Positions 1 through 6,824 of a stretch of 16,682 bases of DNA are shown here, piece after piece. The notes under the pieces were generated by a model. The model had not been told where the DNA came from, ran no database searches, and saw nothing but the letters and a program-made list of their open reading frames with translations. A program made the translations under genes and the position numbers. Position 1 is the stretch's first letter. Every line of letters starts with the position of its first letter. Origin of the DNA: CAIWCD01 sp043782365 (GTDB lineage: Bacteria; Myxococcota; Myxococcia; Myxococcales; 40CM-4-68-19); contig JAYWAO010000145.1 of the NCBI GenBank assembly GCA_043782365.1, positions 1 through 16,682 on the forward strand. The letters are read 5' to 3'.

Positions 1-182
1 AGTTGGAAGGTGCCGAACTCGGCGACGCCGCCGTAGTCGTGCACGGTGCAGGCCGGGTTGCAGTCTCCGCAGTCGCTCTTGGCGATCTGGCACCAGCAGT
101 GGGAGTCGGCGCGCGCAGGGGCTGTCGCCGAGGCTGCGACGACTGCGGACAAGAGCGCGAGCAGAGTGGCTGTGCGGTGCAT
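1..182 (-). CDS. Secreted Cys-rich protein, 3' end cut by window edge
   Basis: Reading the minus strand from the ATG at 182-180 gives 60 complete codons with no stop before the window edge. The N-terminus (MHRTATLLALLSAVVAASA) is a typical Sec signal peptide: positive start, hydrophobic core, and a probable cut near APARA-D at about residue 25. The exported part starts DSHCWCQIAKSDCGDC and has six cysteines within about 20 residues, which suggests disulfide bonds or metal binding in the envelope. I do not recognise the family. There is no Shine-Dalgarno sequence; a -10-like TGCTAC (192-197, minus strand) lies 9 nt before the ATG, so the mRNA may be leaderless. It is divergent from the pseudo-receiver/DUF5658 gene. 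Real gene likely; function unknown. Confidence 0.6.
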   Translation of the reverse strand, partial: MHRTATLLALLSAVVAASATAPARADSHCWCQIAKSDCGDCNPACTVHDYGGVAEFGTFQ

Positions 183-249
183 GTTACCGGCGTAGCAGGT
201 GGGAATAGAGGGCGCAATCCGATCACTTCCGGTGGAGGTCTGGTACTCC

Positions 250-1575
250 TTGAGCGTGCCCGTCAGCGTGCTGGTCTTGGGAGCCGCGCTCGCGCCGATG
301 GAGGGCGTCGAGCAGGTGACCGCGTCGGAGCCGGCCGCCGCGCTCGCCCTGCTCTCCGCCCGCCCGTTCGACGCCGTGCTCACGCGCCACGCAGGCCCGC
401 CCTTCGGCCTCGACTTCCTGCGCGCCTGCCTGCGCACCCGGCCCGACGCGCGCCGCCTGCTGCTCGCCAGCTACCAAGACTTGCCAGGGCTCGCGCTGGC
501 CCGCGCCCGCGGCCTCGTCTCGCGCGTGGTCCCGCTCGAGGCCGGCCCCGAGAAGCTCGCGCGCACGCTGCGCAGCGCCCTCTCGGACCACGACGACCTG
601 TCGGTTTCGCGCAGCGTGGCGCAGGGCGCTGCCTGGGAGGCCGCCGAGGAGCTTGTCCGCTACAGCGCGGCCCGGTTGGCGCAGGTGCCCGGGGTGATCG
701 TCCGGCCGCTCGCGCCCGATCCGCATGCGCTGCAGCTCCAGTTCGTGCTGCGCGGGAGCAAGCGCATCGAGGCGCTGCGCGACGATCTGGTCCGCCGCTG
801 GCTCCTCCCGCTGAAGGCGCGCGGAGCGAAGGCGGGCCGCGAGCAGCGCAGCCATCCGGTCGCGGCGCGGCTCGGCGGACTGTCCAGCGAGGCGGAGGTG
901 TGGGCGCGCGAGGTGCCCGGGGCGGGCGCGTTCGTCTACGTCGCGCTGCTCCCGTGGAAGAGCGAGCCGCGCCACACCGCCGTGCTGGGGCTCTGCACGG
1001 ACCGCTATGAGCCGGGCCAGTGGCAGCTGCTCGCCGACGCGCACCGGCAGGCGCTGGCGGAGCTCTCCGAGTTTGCCCTGCCCGAGGCCCCGAGCGAGCG
1101 CGACCAGGAGCGCGGCGCGGCGATGCCGGAGTACGACTGGATCGTCACCCCGGGTTACGTCGGCCTCGACCGGCGGCGCACGCCGACCTCGCTGTTCAAC
1201 CGCTTCCTTTTTCATGGTCGCCGGCGGCACGTGCCCGCCCGGCTGGGCGCCATTACCGATTCATTTACCGACCGGCCGCGTCGCCGCGTCTGGTCATGGT
1301 TTGCGGCCTATGCGGTGTTGTCGACGCTCGACACCGCGCTCACCTTCGTCTGCGTGCGGCGCGGGCTGGTCCGCGAGGCGAACCCGCTCTTGCGGCCGCT
1401 GGTGCTGCACCACCCGGCGGCGTTCCTGGTGGTGAAGAACGCGCTCGCGCTGCTGGCGTTCTTGCTGGTGGCGCGGTTCGAGCGGTTCCGGCTTGGCCCC
1501 TGGCTCCTCGGCGCGGCGGTGCTCGGGTTTGCCGCGCTCGATCTGTACTGGGCTGCGCTGCTGACCTCGAGGTAG
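250..1575 (+). CDS. Pseudo-receiver / DUF5658 membrane fusion protein
   Basis: I chose the TTG at 250 because GGAGGT (234-239) lies 10 nt upstream and the first beta strand (VSVLVLGAA) follows at once; a GTG at 199 is in frame but lacks such a site. The product is 441 aa. Residues 1-110 look like a response-regulator receiver fold, but the usual acidic pair after beta 1 and the phospho-acceptor Asp are missing (VLTRH where a D is expected), so it is probably a pseudo-receiver. Residues 130-290 form a region I cannot assign. The last 120 residues carry about three membrane helices and the signature STLDTALTFV...REANPLLRPLV, typical of DUF5658, a small membrane family of unknown function. Met at 1123 could mark an ancestral start of the membrane part, but the frame is continuous. 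Existence is firm; function unknown. Confidence 0.7.
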   Translation: MSVPVSVLVLGAALAPMEGVEQVTASEPAAALALLSARPFDAVLTRHAGPPFGLDFLRACLRTRPDARRLLLASYQDLPGLALARARGLVSRVVPLEAGPEKLARTLRSALSDHDDLSVSRSVAQGAAWEAAEELVRYSAARLAQVPGVIVRPLAPDPHALQLQFVLRGSKRIEALRDDLVRRWLLPLKARGAKAGREQRSHPVAARLGGLSSEAEVWAREVPGAGAFVYVALLPWKSEPRHTAVLGLCTDRYEPGQWQLLADAHRQALAELSEFALPEAPSERDQERGAAMPEYDWIVTPGYVGLDRRRTPTSLFNRFLFHGRRRHVPARLGAITDSFTDRPRRRVWSWFAAYAVLSTLDTALTFVCVRRGLVREANPLLRPLVLHHPAAFLVVKNALALLAFLLVARFERFRLGPWLLGAAVLGFAALDLYWAALLTSR

Positions 1576-1580
1576 GTGTA

Positions 1581-1679
1581 TTACAGCCCGTCCCCCATCA
1601 GGATGAAGGGCGCCCAGAAGTGCGGATGGGCGAAGGAGCCTTCGGGTCCCTCCACCCAGAAGCCCACACGGAGCGATGA
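1581..1679 (-). pseudogene. C-terminal remnant of a CHAT-domain (caspase-like) protein
   Basis: The minus strand ending at TAA (1583-1581) encodes a tail reading FAHPHFWAPFILMGDGL. CHAT domains (caspase HetF-associated with TPRs) characteristically end with HP-[YF]-[YF]-WA-x-F-x-[LM]-x-GD, and this matches closely. About 32 residues look homologous. Upstream (1680-1769) the frame stays open but the peptide no longer resembles the family, and no caspase His or Cys motif exists nearby. The simplest reading is that a rearrangement deleted nearly all of a large CHAT gene and left its 3' end. The family match is from memory of the C-terminal motif; existence as a remnant is inference. Confidence 0.55.
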
Positions 1680-1741
1680 GGGAGTTCGTGAGGCCCGAAT
1701 TTGACTGCCCTTGCGCGGCCATATACCGCTGATTGAACCAA

Positions 1742-2035
1742 ATGACCCTCGCGACTGCCCTCGAAGCAACCCACGCCCCGTCCGTGCAGGCGCCCGCGCC
1801 GTCCCCCGCCGGCCGCCTGCTGCCGCTCGACTGGGTGCGCGGCCTCGTCATCGCGCTGATGAGCCTCGACCACGCAGGCGACGTCTTCGATGGCGGCCGC
1901 CGCCTCACCGACGCCGCCTGGATGTGGCACCCGGGCGACGCCCTGCCCGCCTCGTTCTTCACTCGCTGGCTGACGCACCTCTGCGCGCCGCCCGTCGCGC
2001 CTGCGATCGAGAAGTGCAGGCGCCTCCCCGCTTGA
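1742..2035 (+). pseudogene. Truncated DUF1624-like membrane acyltransferase, N-terminal fragment
   Basis: The frame (ATG 1742; a TTG at 1733 is also in frame) encodes about 97 aa. It contains RLLPLDWVRGLVIALMSLDHA, then DVFDGG, MWHPGD and FFTRWLTHLCAP. This is the start of DUF1624 / heparan-alpha-glucosaminide N-acetyltransferase-like membrane proteins: first helix with LD-x-x-RG and LDHA, second helix with TR-x-x-THLCAP. The family usually has 350-400 residues and several membrane helices. Here homology stops right after THLCAP and the frame ends about 15 residues later, with the rpmB promoter overlapping the stop codon. It is therefore a 3'-deleted remnant, probably non-functional. A -10-like TATACC lies at 1722-1727. 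Confidence 0.6.
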
Positions 2036-2059
2036 CTCCCAGCTTTCCCTGAGTATAGT
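2032..2059 (+). promoter_or_regulatory. Sigma-70-type promoter of rpmB
   Basis: TTGACT (2032-2037) and TATAGT (2054-2059) are separated by 16 nt and match -35 and -10 consensus at five of six positions each. This is an AT-rich patch in a very GC-rich window. Transcription would start near 2066, giving an rpmB leader of about 50 nt. The -35 box overlaps the stop codon of the DUF1624 remnant. Confidence 0.65.
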
Positions 2060-2115
2060 GCGCGCCCCTTGCTCCTAGAGATGGCAGGGTTTTCGAACAG
2101 GAAGGACGTAAAGTC

Positions 2116-2310
2116 ATGGCGTTCAAGTGCGACTCGTGCGGCAAGGGCCCCCTCACCGGCAACCAGGTGAGCCACGCCAACAACAAGACCAAGAAGCGGA
2201 CGCTGCCGAACCTCCAGCGGGTCCGCGTGGTGCTGCCCTCGGGCGAGCACACGCACCAGCGCGTCTGCACCCGCTGCCTCAAGGCGGGCAAGATCACCAA
2301 GGCCGCTTAG
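2116..2310 (+). CDS. rpmB: 50S ribosomal protein L28
   Basis: The 64-aa basic protein begins MAFKCDSCGKGPLTGNQVSH and has the L28 core: GNxVSHANNKTKKR, then LPNLQRVRV. L28 is a component of the large ribosomal subunit. Cys5, Cys8, Cys51 and Cys54 form two CxxC pairs, so this is the zinc-binding (C+) form of L28. Length is normal for the short form. AAGGA at 2102-2106 lies 9 nt before the ATG. The gene has its own sigma-70-like promoter upstream and a GC-rich hairpin downstream, so it is probably monocistronic. It usually sits near rpmG or other housekeeping genes in many bacteria; here it stands alone. Confidence 0.97.
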   Translation: MAFKCDSCGKGPLTGNQVSHANNKTKKRTLPNLQRVRVVLPSGEHTHQRVCTRCLKAGKITKAA

Positions 2311-2364
2311 GGCAGTAGGGCTGGGGTCCCTTCGGGGTCTTGCGGCATCTGCACTGCTGCGCGG

Positions 2365-2396
2365 GCGCGCGCGGGCCATCCGGTCCGGCGCGCTTT
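2365..2396 (+). terminator. Probable intrinsic terminator of rpmB
   Basis: An arm at 2365-2377 (GCGCGC, one bulged G, CGGGCC) pairs with GGTCCGGCGCGC at 2382-2393 around the loop ATCC. That makes a 12-bp stem with one bulge and one G-U pair. It is followed by TTTGCTATTT, a weak U-rich tract. It lies between rpmB and the DUF6178 gene. The U-tract is interrupted, so efficiency is uncertain. Confidence 0.5.
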
Positions 2397-2415
2397 GCTA
2401 TTTAGGGAGCGAGCG

Positions 2416-4020
2416 ATGACGACGGGCAACGGGAGCGTGGCGCTGCAGGACCTGCGCGCGATCCGCGCTGCGCTGGGGCAGGCCCAGGGCAAGCGGAAGC
2501 TCGACCTCATCCTCTCGGCGCCAGACCCCCGGGTGCTGGTGCGGGCGCTGCCGCCGCAAGAGCTCTACCTCACCATCCTCGACATCGGGATGGAGGACTC
2601 GGCGGAGCTGGTGGCGATGGCCTCGCCGGCGCAGTTCATCCACTTTCTGGATGCGGGCTGCTGGCCCAAGCGCGACGCGCCTCCCGACCCGCGCAAGCTC
2701 CTCAATTGGCTCACGCTCGCCCGCCAGGGCTCGGCGATGGGTGACAACGGCACGCGCCGGTTCCGCGAGAAGCTGGCGGCGATCGACGCGGAGCTGTTCT
2801 CGCTGCTGCTCCGCTTCGAGCTGACCGTGCACGAGCTCGACGAGAACGAGGACACGCCCGACACGGCGCCGGGCTCGTCGTGGATCACGCCCGACCGGAA
2901 GTACATGGTCGAGATCCGCGAGGACGGCGCGGGCTACGCCACGCTCAAGCGGCTGCTCGACGACCTCACCGAGGAGGACCCGTTCATGGTGTCCCGCACG
3001 CTGGAGGCGATCCGCTGGGACGTGCCCACCGAGCTGGAAGAGGTCGCAAGACGCTGGCGCAACGGCCGGCTCCGGGACTTGGGCGTGCCCGAGTTCGAAG
3101 AGGCGCTCGGCTTCGTCGCGCGGCCGCACCGCACCAAGAACCAGGCGCCGGTGGACAGCGCGCGCGATGACGCCACCACTGCCATCGAGCTGGCCGGCAA
3201 CGCGCCGCTGCTGCTCGACCGCGCGGTGGCCCGGCTCGCGGGAGACGACCTCGACCACGCCGAGCAGGCCGTCGCCTACGCGGCCAACGCCTCGCTGGTC
3301 GCGTGGGGCACCGCGCTGGATGATTCGTTCGAGGTGCGCCGCGTGCTCACCGATGCGCGCTCGACCCTCTCGCTGGGCCTGGAGCTGCTCTCAGGCGGCG
3401 ACGAGGCGCTGGCCGCGCGCGCTCTCGCCGAGAAGCCCGTGCGCGACGTCTTCCAGCTCGCGATGGGCCAGCTCTACCGGCTGCAGACCCGCGCCCGCGC
3501 AGCTGCGGCGGCCGCGCGCCTGCCCGAGACGCAGACGGCCACCGTGCTCGAGCCGCCCTACGCGCTCCTGATCGACGCGCTGCTCGCCACCCCGCCCGCG
3601 CTCGACGGCGTGGACGACTGGGCCAGGCAGCGGGTCGGCAAGGTGCAGCGGGCGCACGCGCCGGCCACACGCCGTGAAGTGGCCGCTGCCGACGCGCTGC
3701 TCGACGAGGCCGAGACTTTGGGCGCCCTGCTCGCGGGCCTCGGGCTCTCTGCGGCGGCGCTGCGGGTGGCGGCTGACGAGGCGAACTTGTCGGCCTCTGC
3801 CGTGCGCGCGAGCGATGCGCTCCGGGCGGCTGCGCTCTGCGACCTGCGCGGAGCGCCGTTCTCGATGAAGGACCTGCCCGACCGCGGGGCCCAGCACCCC
3901 GAGGGCTTCGCCGCGCGGCTCGACGTGCTGCTGGAGAACGCGGTGGCCTCCGTGCCCGCGCCCCAGCAGGACGCCGCCCGCAGGCTCGGGGCCGCGCTCC
4001 GCAAGCGGGCCGGGGCGTGA
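2416..4020 (+). CDS. DUF6178 family protein
   Basis: The ATG at 2416 is preceded by AGGGAG (2404-2409) with a 6-nt spacer; a TTG at 2395 in the same frame is less likely. The product is 534 aa. The N-terminal third resembles DUF6178 proteins of deltaproteobacteria: KLDLILSAPDPRVLVRALPP, then ELYLTILDIGMEDSAELVAM, ASPAQFIHFLDAGCW, and the central DPFMVSRTLEAIRWDVPTEL. The C-terminal half is Ala/Leu-rich and helical. No catalytic motif, signal peptide or membrane helix is visible, so a cytoplasmic protein of unknown role is likely. Its TGA overlaps the GTG of the CLC transporter gene (GTGA, 4017-4020), implying co-translation. The family call rests on recalled motifs. Confidence 0.75.
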   Translation: MTTGNGSVALQDLRAIRAALGQAQGKRKLDLILSAPDPRVLVRALPPQELYLTILDIGMEDSAELVAMASPAQFIHFLDAGCWPKRDAPPDPRKLLNWLTLARQGSAMGDNGTRRFREKLAAIDAELFSLLLRFELTVHELDENEDTPDTAPGSSWITPDRKYMVEIREDGAGYATLKRLLDDLTEEDPFMVSRTLEAIRWDVPTELEEVARRWRNGRLRDLGVPEFEEALGFVARPHRTKNQAPVDSARDDATTAIELAGNAPLLLDRAVARLAGDDLDHAEQAVAYAANASLVAWGTALDDSFEVRRVLTDARSTLSLGLELLSGGDEALAARALAEKPVRDVFQLAMGQLYRLQTRARAAAAAARLPETQTATVLEPPYALLIDALLATPPALDGVDDWARQRVGKVQRAHAPATRREVAAADALLDEAETLGALLAGLGLSAAALRVAADEANLSASAVRASDALRAAALCDLRGAPFSMKDLPDRGAQHPEGFAARLDVLLENAVASVPAPQQDAARRLGAALRKRAGA

Positions 4021-5369
4021 CCTCGGAGGGACCTGCCACCTCTGGCGGTTCCTCCTCTCTGGCGACGAGTGTTACACTTGCCGTGGGGCCTGTCCCGGTC
4101 TGGCGCGGCCCGCTGCTCGCGCTGCTGCTGGCCGTGCCCGTGGGCCTGCTCTGCGGCGGGTCCTCCGCGCTCTTCCTCTGGCTGCTCGACCGGGTGACGG
4201 CGACGCGCCTCGCGCACGAGTGGCTCGTCTACCTCTTGCCCCTGGCGGGCGCGCTGCTCGGCCTCTTTTGGGAGCGCTACGCGGGCGCGGCGGCCGGCGG
4301 TTTCGGCACCCTCCTCGACCGCCTGCACGACGGCGGCCCGCCCGTGCCCGAGCGGATGGCGCCGCTGGTGCTCGGCGGCACCCTGGTCACACACTTGTTC
4401 GGCGGCAGCGCCGGACGTGAAGGCACCGCGGTGCAGATGGGCGGCAGCCTCGCCGACACGCTGCTGCACCGGCTTGGGCTCGCCTCGGATGCAGCGCTGC
4501 GCAGCACCGTGCTCGCGTGCGGGATCTCGGGCGGCTTCGGCGCGGTGTTCGGGACGCCGCTCGCCGGAGCCGTCTTCGGCCTGGAGGTGGCGGCGCTCTA
4601 CCGGCCCCGGCTGCAGGCGCTCCCGGCCCTGCTGGTGGCGGCTTTGGTGGGTGACTACACTTGTCGCTGGCTCGGGATCATCCACACGGACTACCCGCAC
4701 GTCGACGCGCCTGCGCTCTTCGGCCGCGGCGCGGGCCTCGCCGACGTCGGGCTCCTCGGTCCCGGCCTCTGGCGGTGGCTGCTCTTCGCAGCGGCCGTCG
4801 CGGGCGTGGCGCTGGCGTTCATCGAACTGACCCACTTCTTGAAGCGGCAGGGGGCGCGGCTGCCGCGCGCGTGGATGCGGCTCGCGCTCGGAGGCGTCCT
4901 GGTGGTGCTGCTCTGGAGGCTCGCGGGCACCAATGACTACCTCGGCCTCGGCGTGCCCGGCATCGTGCGCGCATTTGGCGACGCGGCGCTCCCCACCGAG
5001 GCGTTCGCGCTCAAGCTGGTGTTCACCTCGGTGACGGTGGGCCTGGGGTTCATCGGCGGCGAGGTGACGCCGCTGTTCTTCGTCGGCGCCTCGCTGGGGA
5101 ACGTGCTGAGCAGGATCCTCGCGCTGCCGCTCGGGCTCTCGGCGGCGGTAGGGCTCGCTGCGGTGTTCGGCGCGGCGGCGAACGCGCCGGTGGCGCTGGC
5201 GGTGATGGCGGCGGAGCTATCGGGGTGGGCGGTGTTCCCGTATGCGCTGGTGGTGTGCGTGGGCGCGTTCCTCTTGACGGGGATGCGGGGGATCTATCCG
5301 GGGCAGCGGGCGTGGCGGACCAAGCACGGACGGGCGCTGGAGCGGCCGGGGGCGCTGCGGGAGCTGTAG
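4017..5369 (+). CDS. CLC-family antiporter, probably fluoride/proton (CLC-F type)
   Basis: The 450-aa membrane protein has CLC hallmarks in order: GGSAGREGTAVQMGGS (residues 129-144; gating glutamate E135), GFGAVFGTPLAGAVFGLE (173-190), GLGFIGGEVTPLFF (342-355) and a late GAAANAPVALAVMAAE (385-400). GREGT instead of GREGP, and GGEVTP carrying E349 and T351 in place of the usual GxFxP, match the CLC-F subfamily. There a Glu and Thr two residues apart line the F- path (E318/T320 in the Enterococcus protein, as I recall). It probably exports fluoride against a proton. The GTG start at 4017 overlaps the DUF6178 stop by 4 nt; a later start near codon 23 is possible. No fluoride riboswitch is visible. 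CLC family is near certain; fluoride specificity is inference. Confidence 0.85.
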   Translation: MTSEGPATSGGSSSLATSVTLAVGPVPVWRGPLLALLLAVPVGLLCGGSSALFLWLLDRVTATRLAHEWLVYLLPLAGALLGLFWERYAGAAAGGFGTLLDRLHDGGPPVPERMAPLVLGGTLVTHLFGGSAGREGTAVQMGGSLADTLLHRLGLASDAALRSTVLACGISGGFGAVFGTPLAGAVFGLEVAALYRPRLQALPALLVAALVGDYTCRWLGIIHTDYPHVDAPALFGRGAGLADVGLLGPGLWRWLLFAAAVAGVALAFIELTHFLKRQGARLPRAWMRLALGGVLVVLLWRLAGTNDYLGLGVPGIVRAFGDAALPTEAFALKLVFTSVTVGLGFIGGEVTPLFFVGASLGNVLSRILALPLGLSAAVGLAAVFGAAANAPVALAVMAAELSGWAVFPYALVVCVGAFLLTGMRGIYPGQRAWRTKHGRALERPGALREL

Positions 5370-5424
5370 TTACCCCGTAGCTTAGCTATCCCGTAGCTAC
5401 CCCGTAGTAACCGGTAGCTACCCC
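5366..5424. repeat. Short palindromic GTAGCTACCCC repeats between convergent genes
   Basis: Five degenerate direct copies of a GTAGcTACCCC-like unit occur at 5366, 5377, 5393, 5404 and 5413. Several contain the palindrome GTAGCTAC, and GGTAGCTACC (5413-5422) is a perfect 10-nt palindrome. The block spans the gap between the converging CLC and CMD-like genes and supplies both stop codons (TAG 5367-5369 on plus, TAG 5420-5418 on minus). It could act as a bidirectional terminator or protein-binding cluster; there is no T-run. Confidence 0.55.
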
Positions 5425-6050
5425 GGAAGTGCTCCGAGCGCGCCGCCCTCCGGCACCCCTGGCGCCGGCGTCCGCGCCACGTTCATCACCCAGCACACCG
5501 TCGCGAAGTAGCCGACGAGTGTTACCATTTCCAGCACACCCTGCTCGCCCCACTGCGCCTTCGCCCGCGCATAGCTCGCGTCGCAGACGCCGTTGTGCGC
5601 GAGCAGCTCGGTGACGAAGTCGTAGGTGAGCTGCTCGTCCTCTTGAAGGTCCCGGGGCCGCGCCCCCACCGCGAGATCCGCGATCGCCCCCGCGTGGACG
5701 CCCTCCTGCAGCGCCAGCGGCACGTGCACCGCCCACTCGAACTGGTTGCAGGTGTGCCGCGCGACGATCAGCGTGACGAGCTGGTTGAGCCGCTGCTCGA
5801 GCACGCAGTGGAAGCGGAGTTGCTCGCCGACGGCGGCCAGCTTGTCCATCAAGATTGGGCTGCGCAGGAGCGGGATGAACGGGCCCTTCACGCCCTTGCG
5901 CGGACCCGCGAGGAGCGCGTCGGCGGCGGCGCTCTGGGCGTCGTTCATCGCCTCGCGCGGGATGGCGGGCATCCGTTCGGTGGCGCCCGTGGAGAAGCCC
6001 TGCAGAACGCCTGCACCCTGCCCTGCCGCACCCTTGCCCTGCTCGCCCAT
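5418..6050 (-). CDS. Carboxymuconolactone decarboxylase / AhpD-like protein
   Basis: The ATG at 6050 is preceded on the minus strand by GGAGG (6061-6057) with a 6-nt spacer, which decides the start over longer upstream frames. The product is 210 aa. The CMD signature is at about residues 95-125: RLNQLVTLIVARHTCNQFEW, then AVHVPLALQEGV. The single Cys plus EW..H pattern is that of the decarboxylase-like branch; the CxxC of AhpD peroxidases is absent, so peroxidase activity is unlikely. A second helical pair (DEQLTYDFVTELLAHNGV and GEQGVLEMVTLVGYFATVCWVMN) completes the usual all-helical fold, known to form oligomers. No signal peptide. It converges on the CLC gene. Substrate unknown. Confidence 0.8.
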   Translation of the reverse strand: MGEQGKGAAGQGAGVLQGFSTGATERMPAIPREAMNDAQSAAADALLAGPRKGVKGPFIPLLRSPILMDKLAAVGEQLRFHCVLEQRLNQLVTLIVARHTCNQFEWAVHVPLALQEGVHAGAIADLAVGARPRDLQEDEQLTYDFVTELLAHNGVCDASYARAKAQWGEQGVLEMVTLVGYFATVCWVMNVARTPAPGVPEGGALGALPG

Positions 6051-6183
6051 CGAAGACCTCCGCTCGTGAAGCCCGTGCCAGCGTAGCAGGCGCGGCTCCA
6101 CAGTGACGGCCCAGTGGTTGCATTTGTCACCTGCTGCGGCCTGCCCGATGACAGCAAACTCGAGCGCGCCAACGACCAGGTCG

Positions 6184-6528
6184 TCAGCGCCCCAGCACGA
6201 CGTCGATCCCGGCCAAGAGCAGCGCCATCTGCTTCTGCGAGATGCGCCCTGTGCGCTCCGTGAGTTGAGACCTATCGGCCGCAAACAGCTGCGAGACGTT
6301 GGCGACGGAGTCCTTGGGTAGACCTGTGCTCCGCGCCGACAACACCGCGTTGCCGGGCGCTGTGGCCCACTTGAGGTTGCCTGTCAGAGGAACGCAGAGG
6401 ACGGTTCCCAGCGCACTCCGGTTGAATGAATCGGCTTGCACGACGACCACCGGGCGGCGGAATCCGGGCCCCGAACCCACCGGCGCGGGGAGGTCGGCCC
6501 ACCACACGTCCCCCTGAGAAATCACCAC
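6184..6528 (-). CDS. mazF: MazF/PemK-family toxin (endoribonuclease) of a type II TA pair
   Basis: The 114-aa protein has the PemK/MazF layout: GDVWWADLPAPVGSGPGFRRP (residues 6-26), then VVVVQADSFNRSALGTVLCVPLT, and a C-terminal LTERTGRISQKQMALLLAGIDVVLG. In this family the Arg in the RRPVVVVQ strand and a later Thr/Ser support sequence-specific mRNA cleavage. Length matches (about 110 aa). It follows the ribbon-helix-helix antitoxin gene with overlapping ends: GTG at 6528 gives a 7-nt overlap, GTG at 6525 a 4-nt GTGA overlap. A weak CGGAG lies just before. Translational coupling to the antitoxin is expected. No truncation seen. Confidence 0.88.
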   Translation of the reverse strand: MVISQGDVWWADLPAPVGSGPGFRRPVVVVQADSFNRSALGTVLCVPLTGNLKWATAPGNAVLSARSTGLPKDSVANVSQLFAADRSQLTERTGRISQKQMALLLAGIDVVLGR

Positions 6529-6758
6529 TCCGTCCGCTTCAAGGTCCTGCGCGCGGCACTCTTGCCGAAGCCATCGAGTCGGGTGTCGACCTCGGCAGCC
6601 AGCTTGTTCAGCGCCTCCGTGATGGCGCTTGGCTCGTGCCGGGCGACGTACTCGGCGACCGCCTCGCGGTAGAGCTGGCTACGCGACTTGCCCAGCCTGC
6701 GCGCGCACAGCTCTGCCTCGAGAAACTCCTCATCCGGGATCGAGATCGCCGTCTTCAT
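6522..6758 (-). CDS. MazE-like ribbon-helix-helix antitoxin
   Basis: The 78-aa protein starts MKTAISIPDEEFLEAELCARR and continues LGKSRSQLYREAVAEYVARH. This is the ribbon-helix-helix DNA-binding fold: one beta strand for DNA contact, then two helices with the G-x-S/T-R-S-x turn. The C-terminal 35 residues (AITEALNKLAAEVDTRLDG onward) would wrap the toxin. Such antitoxins neutralise MazF-type RNases and autorepress the operon. The ATG at 6758 has no Shine-Dalgarno sequence (the preceding bases are pyrimidine-rich), but a good promoter ends 8 nt upstream, suggesting a leaderless mRNA. The stop overlaps the toxin start. Complete and probably functional. Confidence 0.85.
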   Translation of the reverse strand: MKTAISIPDEEFLEAELCARRLGKSRSQLYREAVAEYVARHEPSAITEALNKLAAEVDTRLDGFGKSAARRTLKRTEW

Positions 6759-6766
6759 GGGAGGAC

Positions 6767-6794
6767 AGTATAACTTTTGGTTCTACCGACGCAA
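6767..6794 (-). promoter_or_regulatory. Promoter of the toxin-antitoxin operon, likely leaderless
   Basis: On the minus strand TTGCGT (6794-6789) and TATACT (6772-6767) are 16 nt apart. Only 8 nt separate the -10 box from the antitoxin ATG at 6758, so transcription should start within about 3 nt of the start codon. The AT-rich CCAAAAGTTATACT next to the -10 box is a plausible site for antitoxin autoregulation (inference). Confidence 0.6.
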
Positions 6795-6824
6795 GAGCCT
6801 GTTCACCGCTGCGAAGACACCGGG

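Noticed and set aside
2311..2345. Hairpin CCCTTCGGGG after rpmB as terminator
   Set aside because: Only three or four pairs form; the flanking GGGGTC copies are direct, not inverted. The stem at 2365-2393 is better.
3900..4020. Fluoride riboswitch before the CLC gene
   Set aside because: The region is coding sequence of the overlapping DUF6178 gene and I see no crcB-motif pseudoknot pattern.
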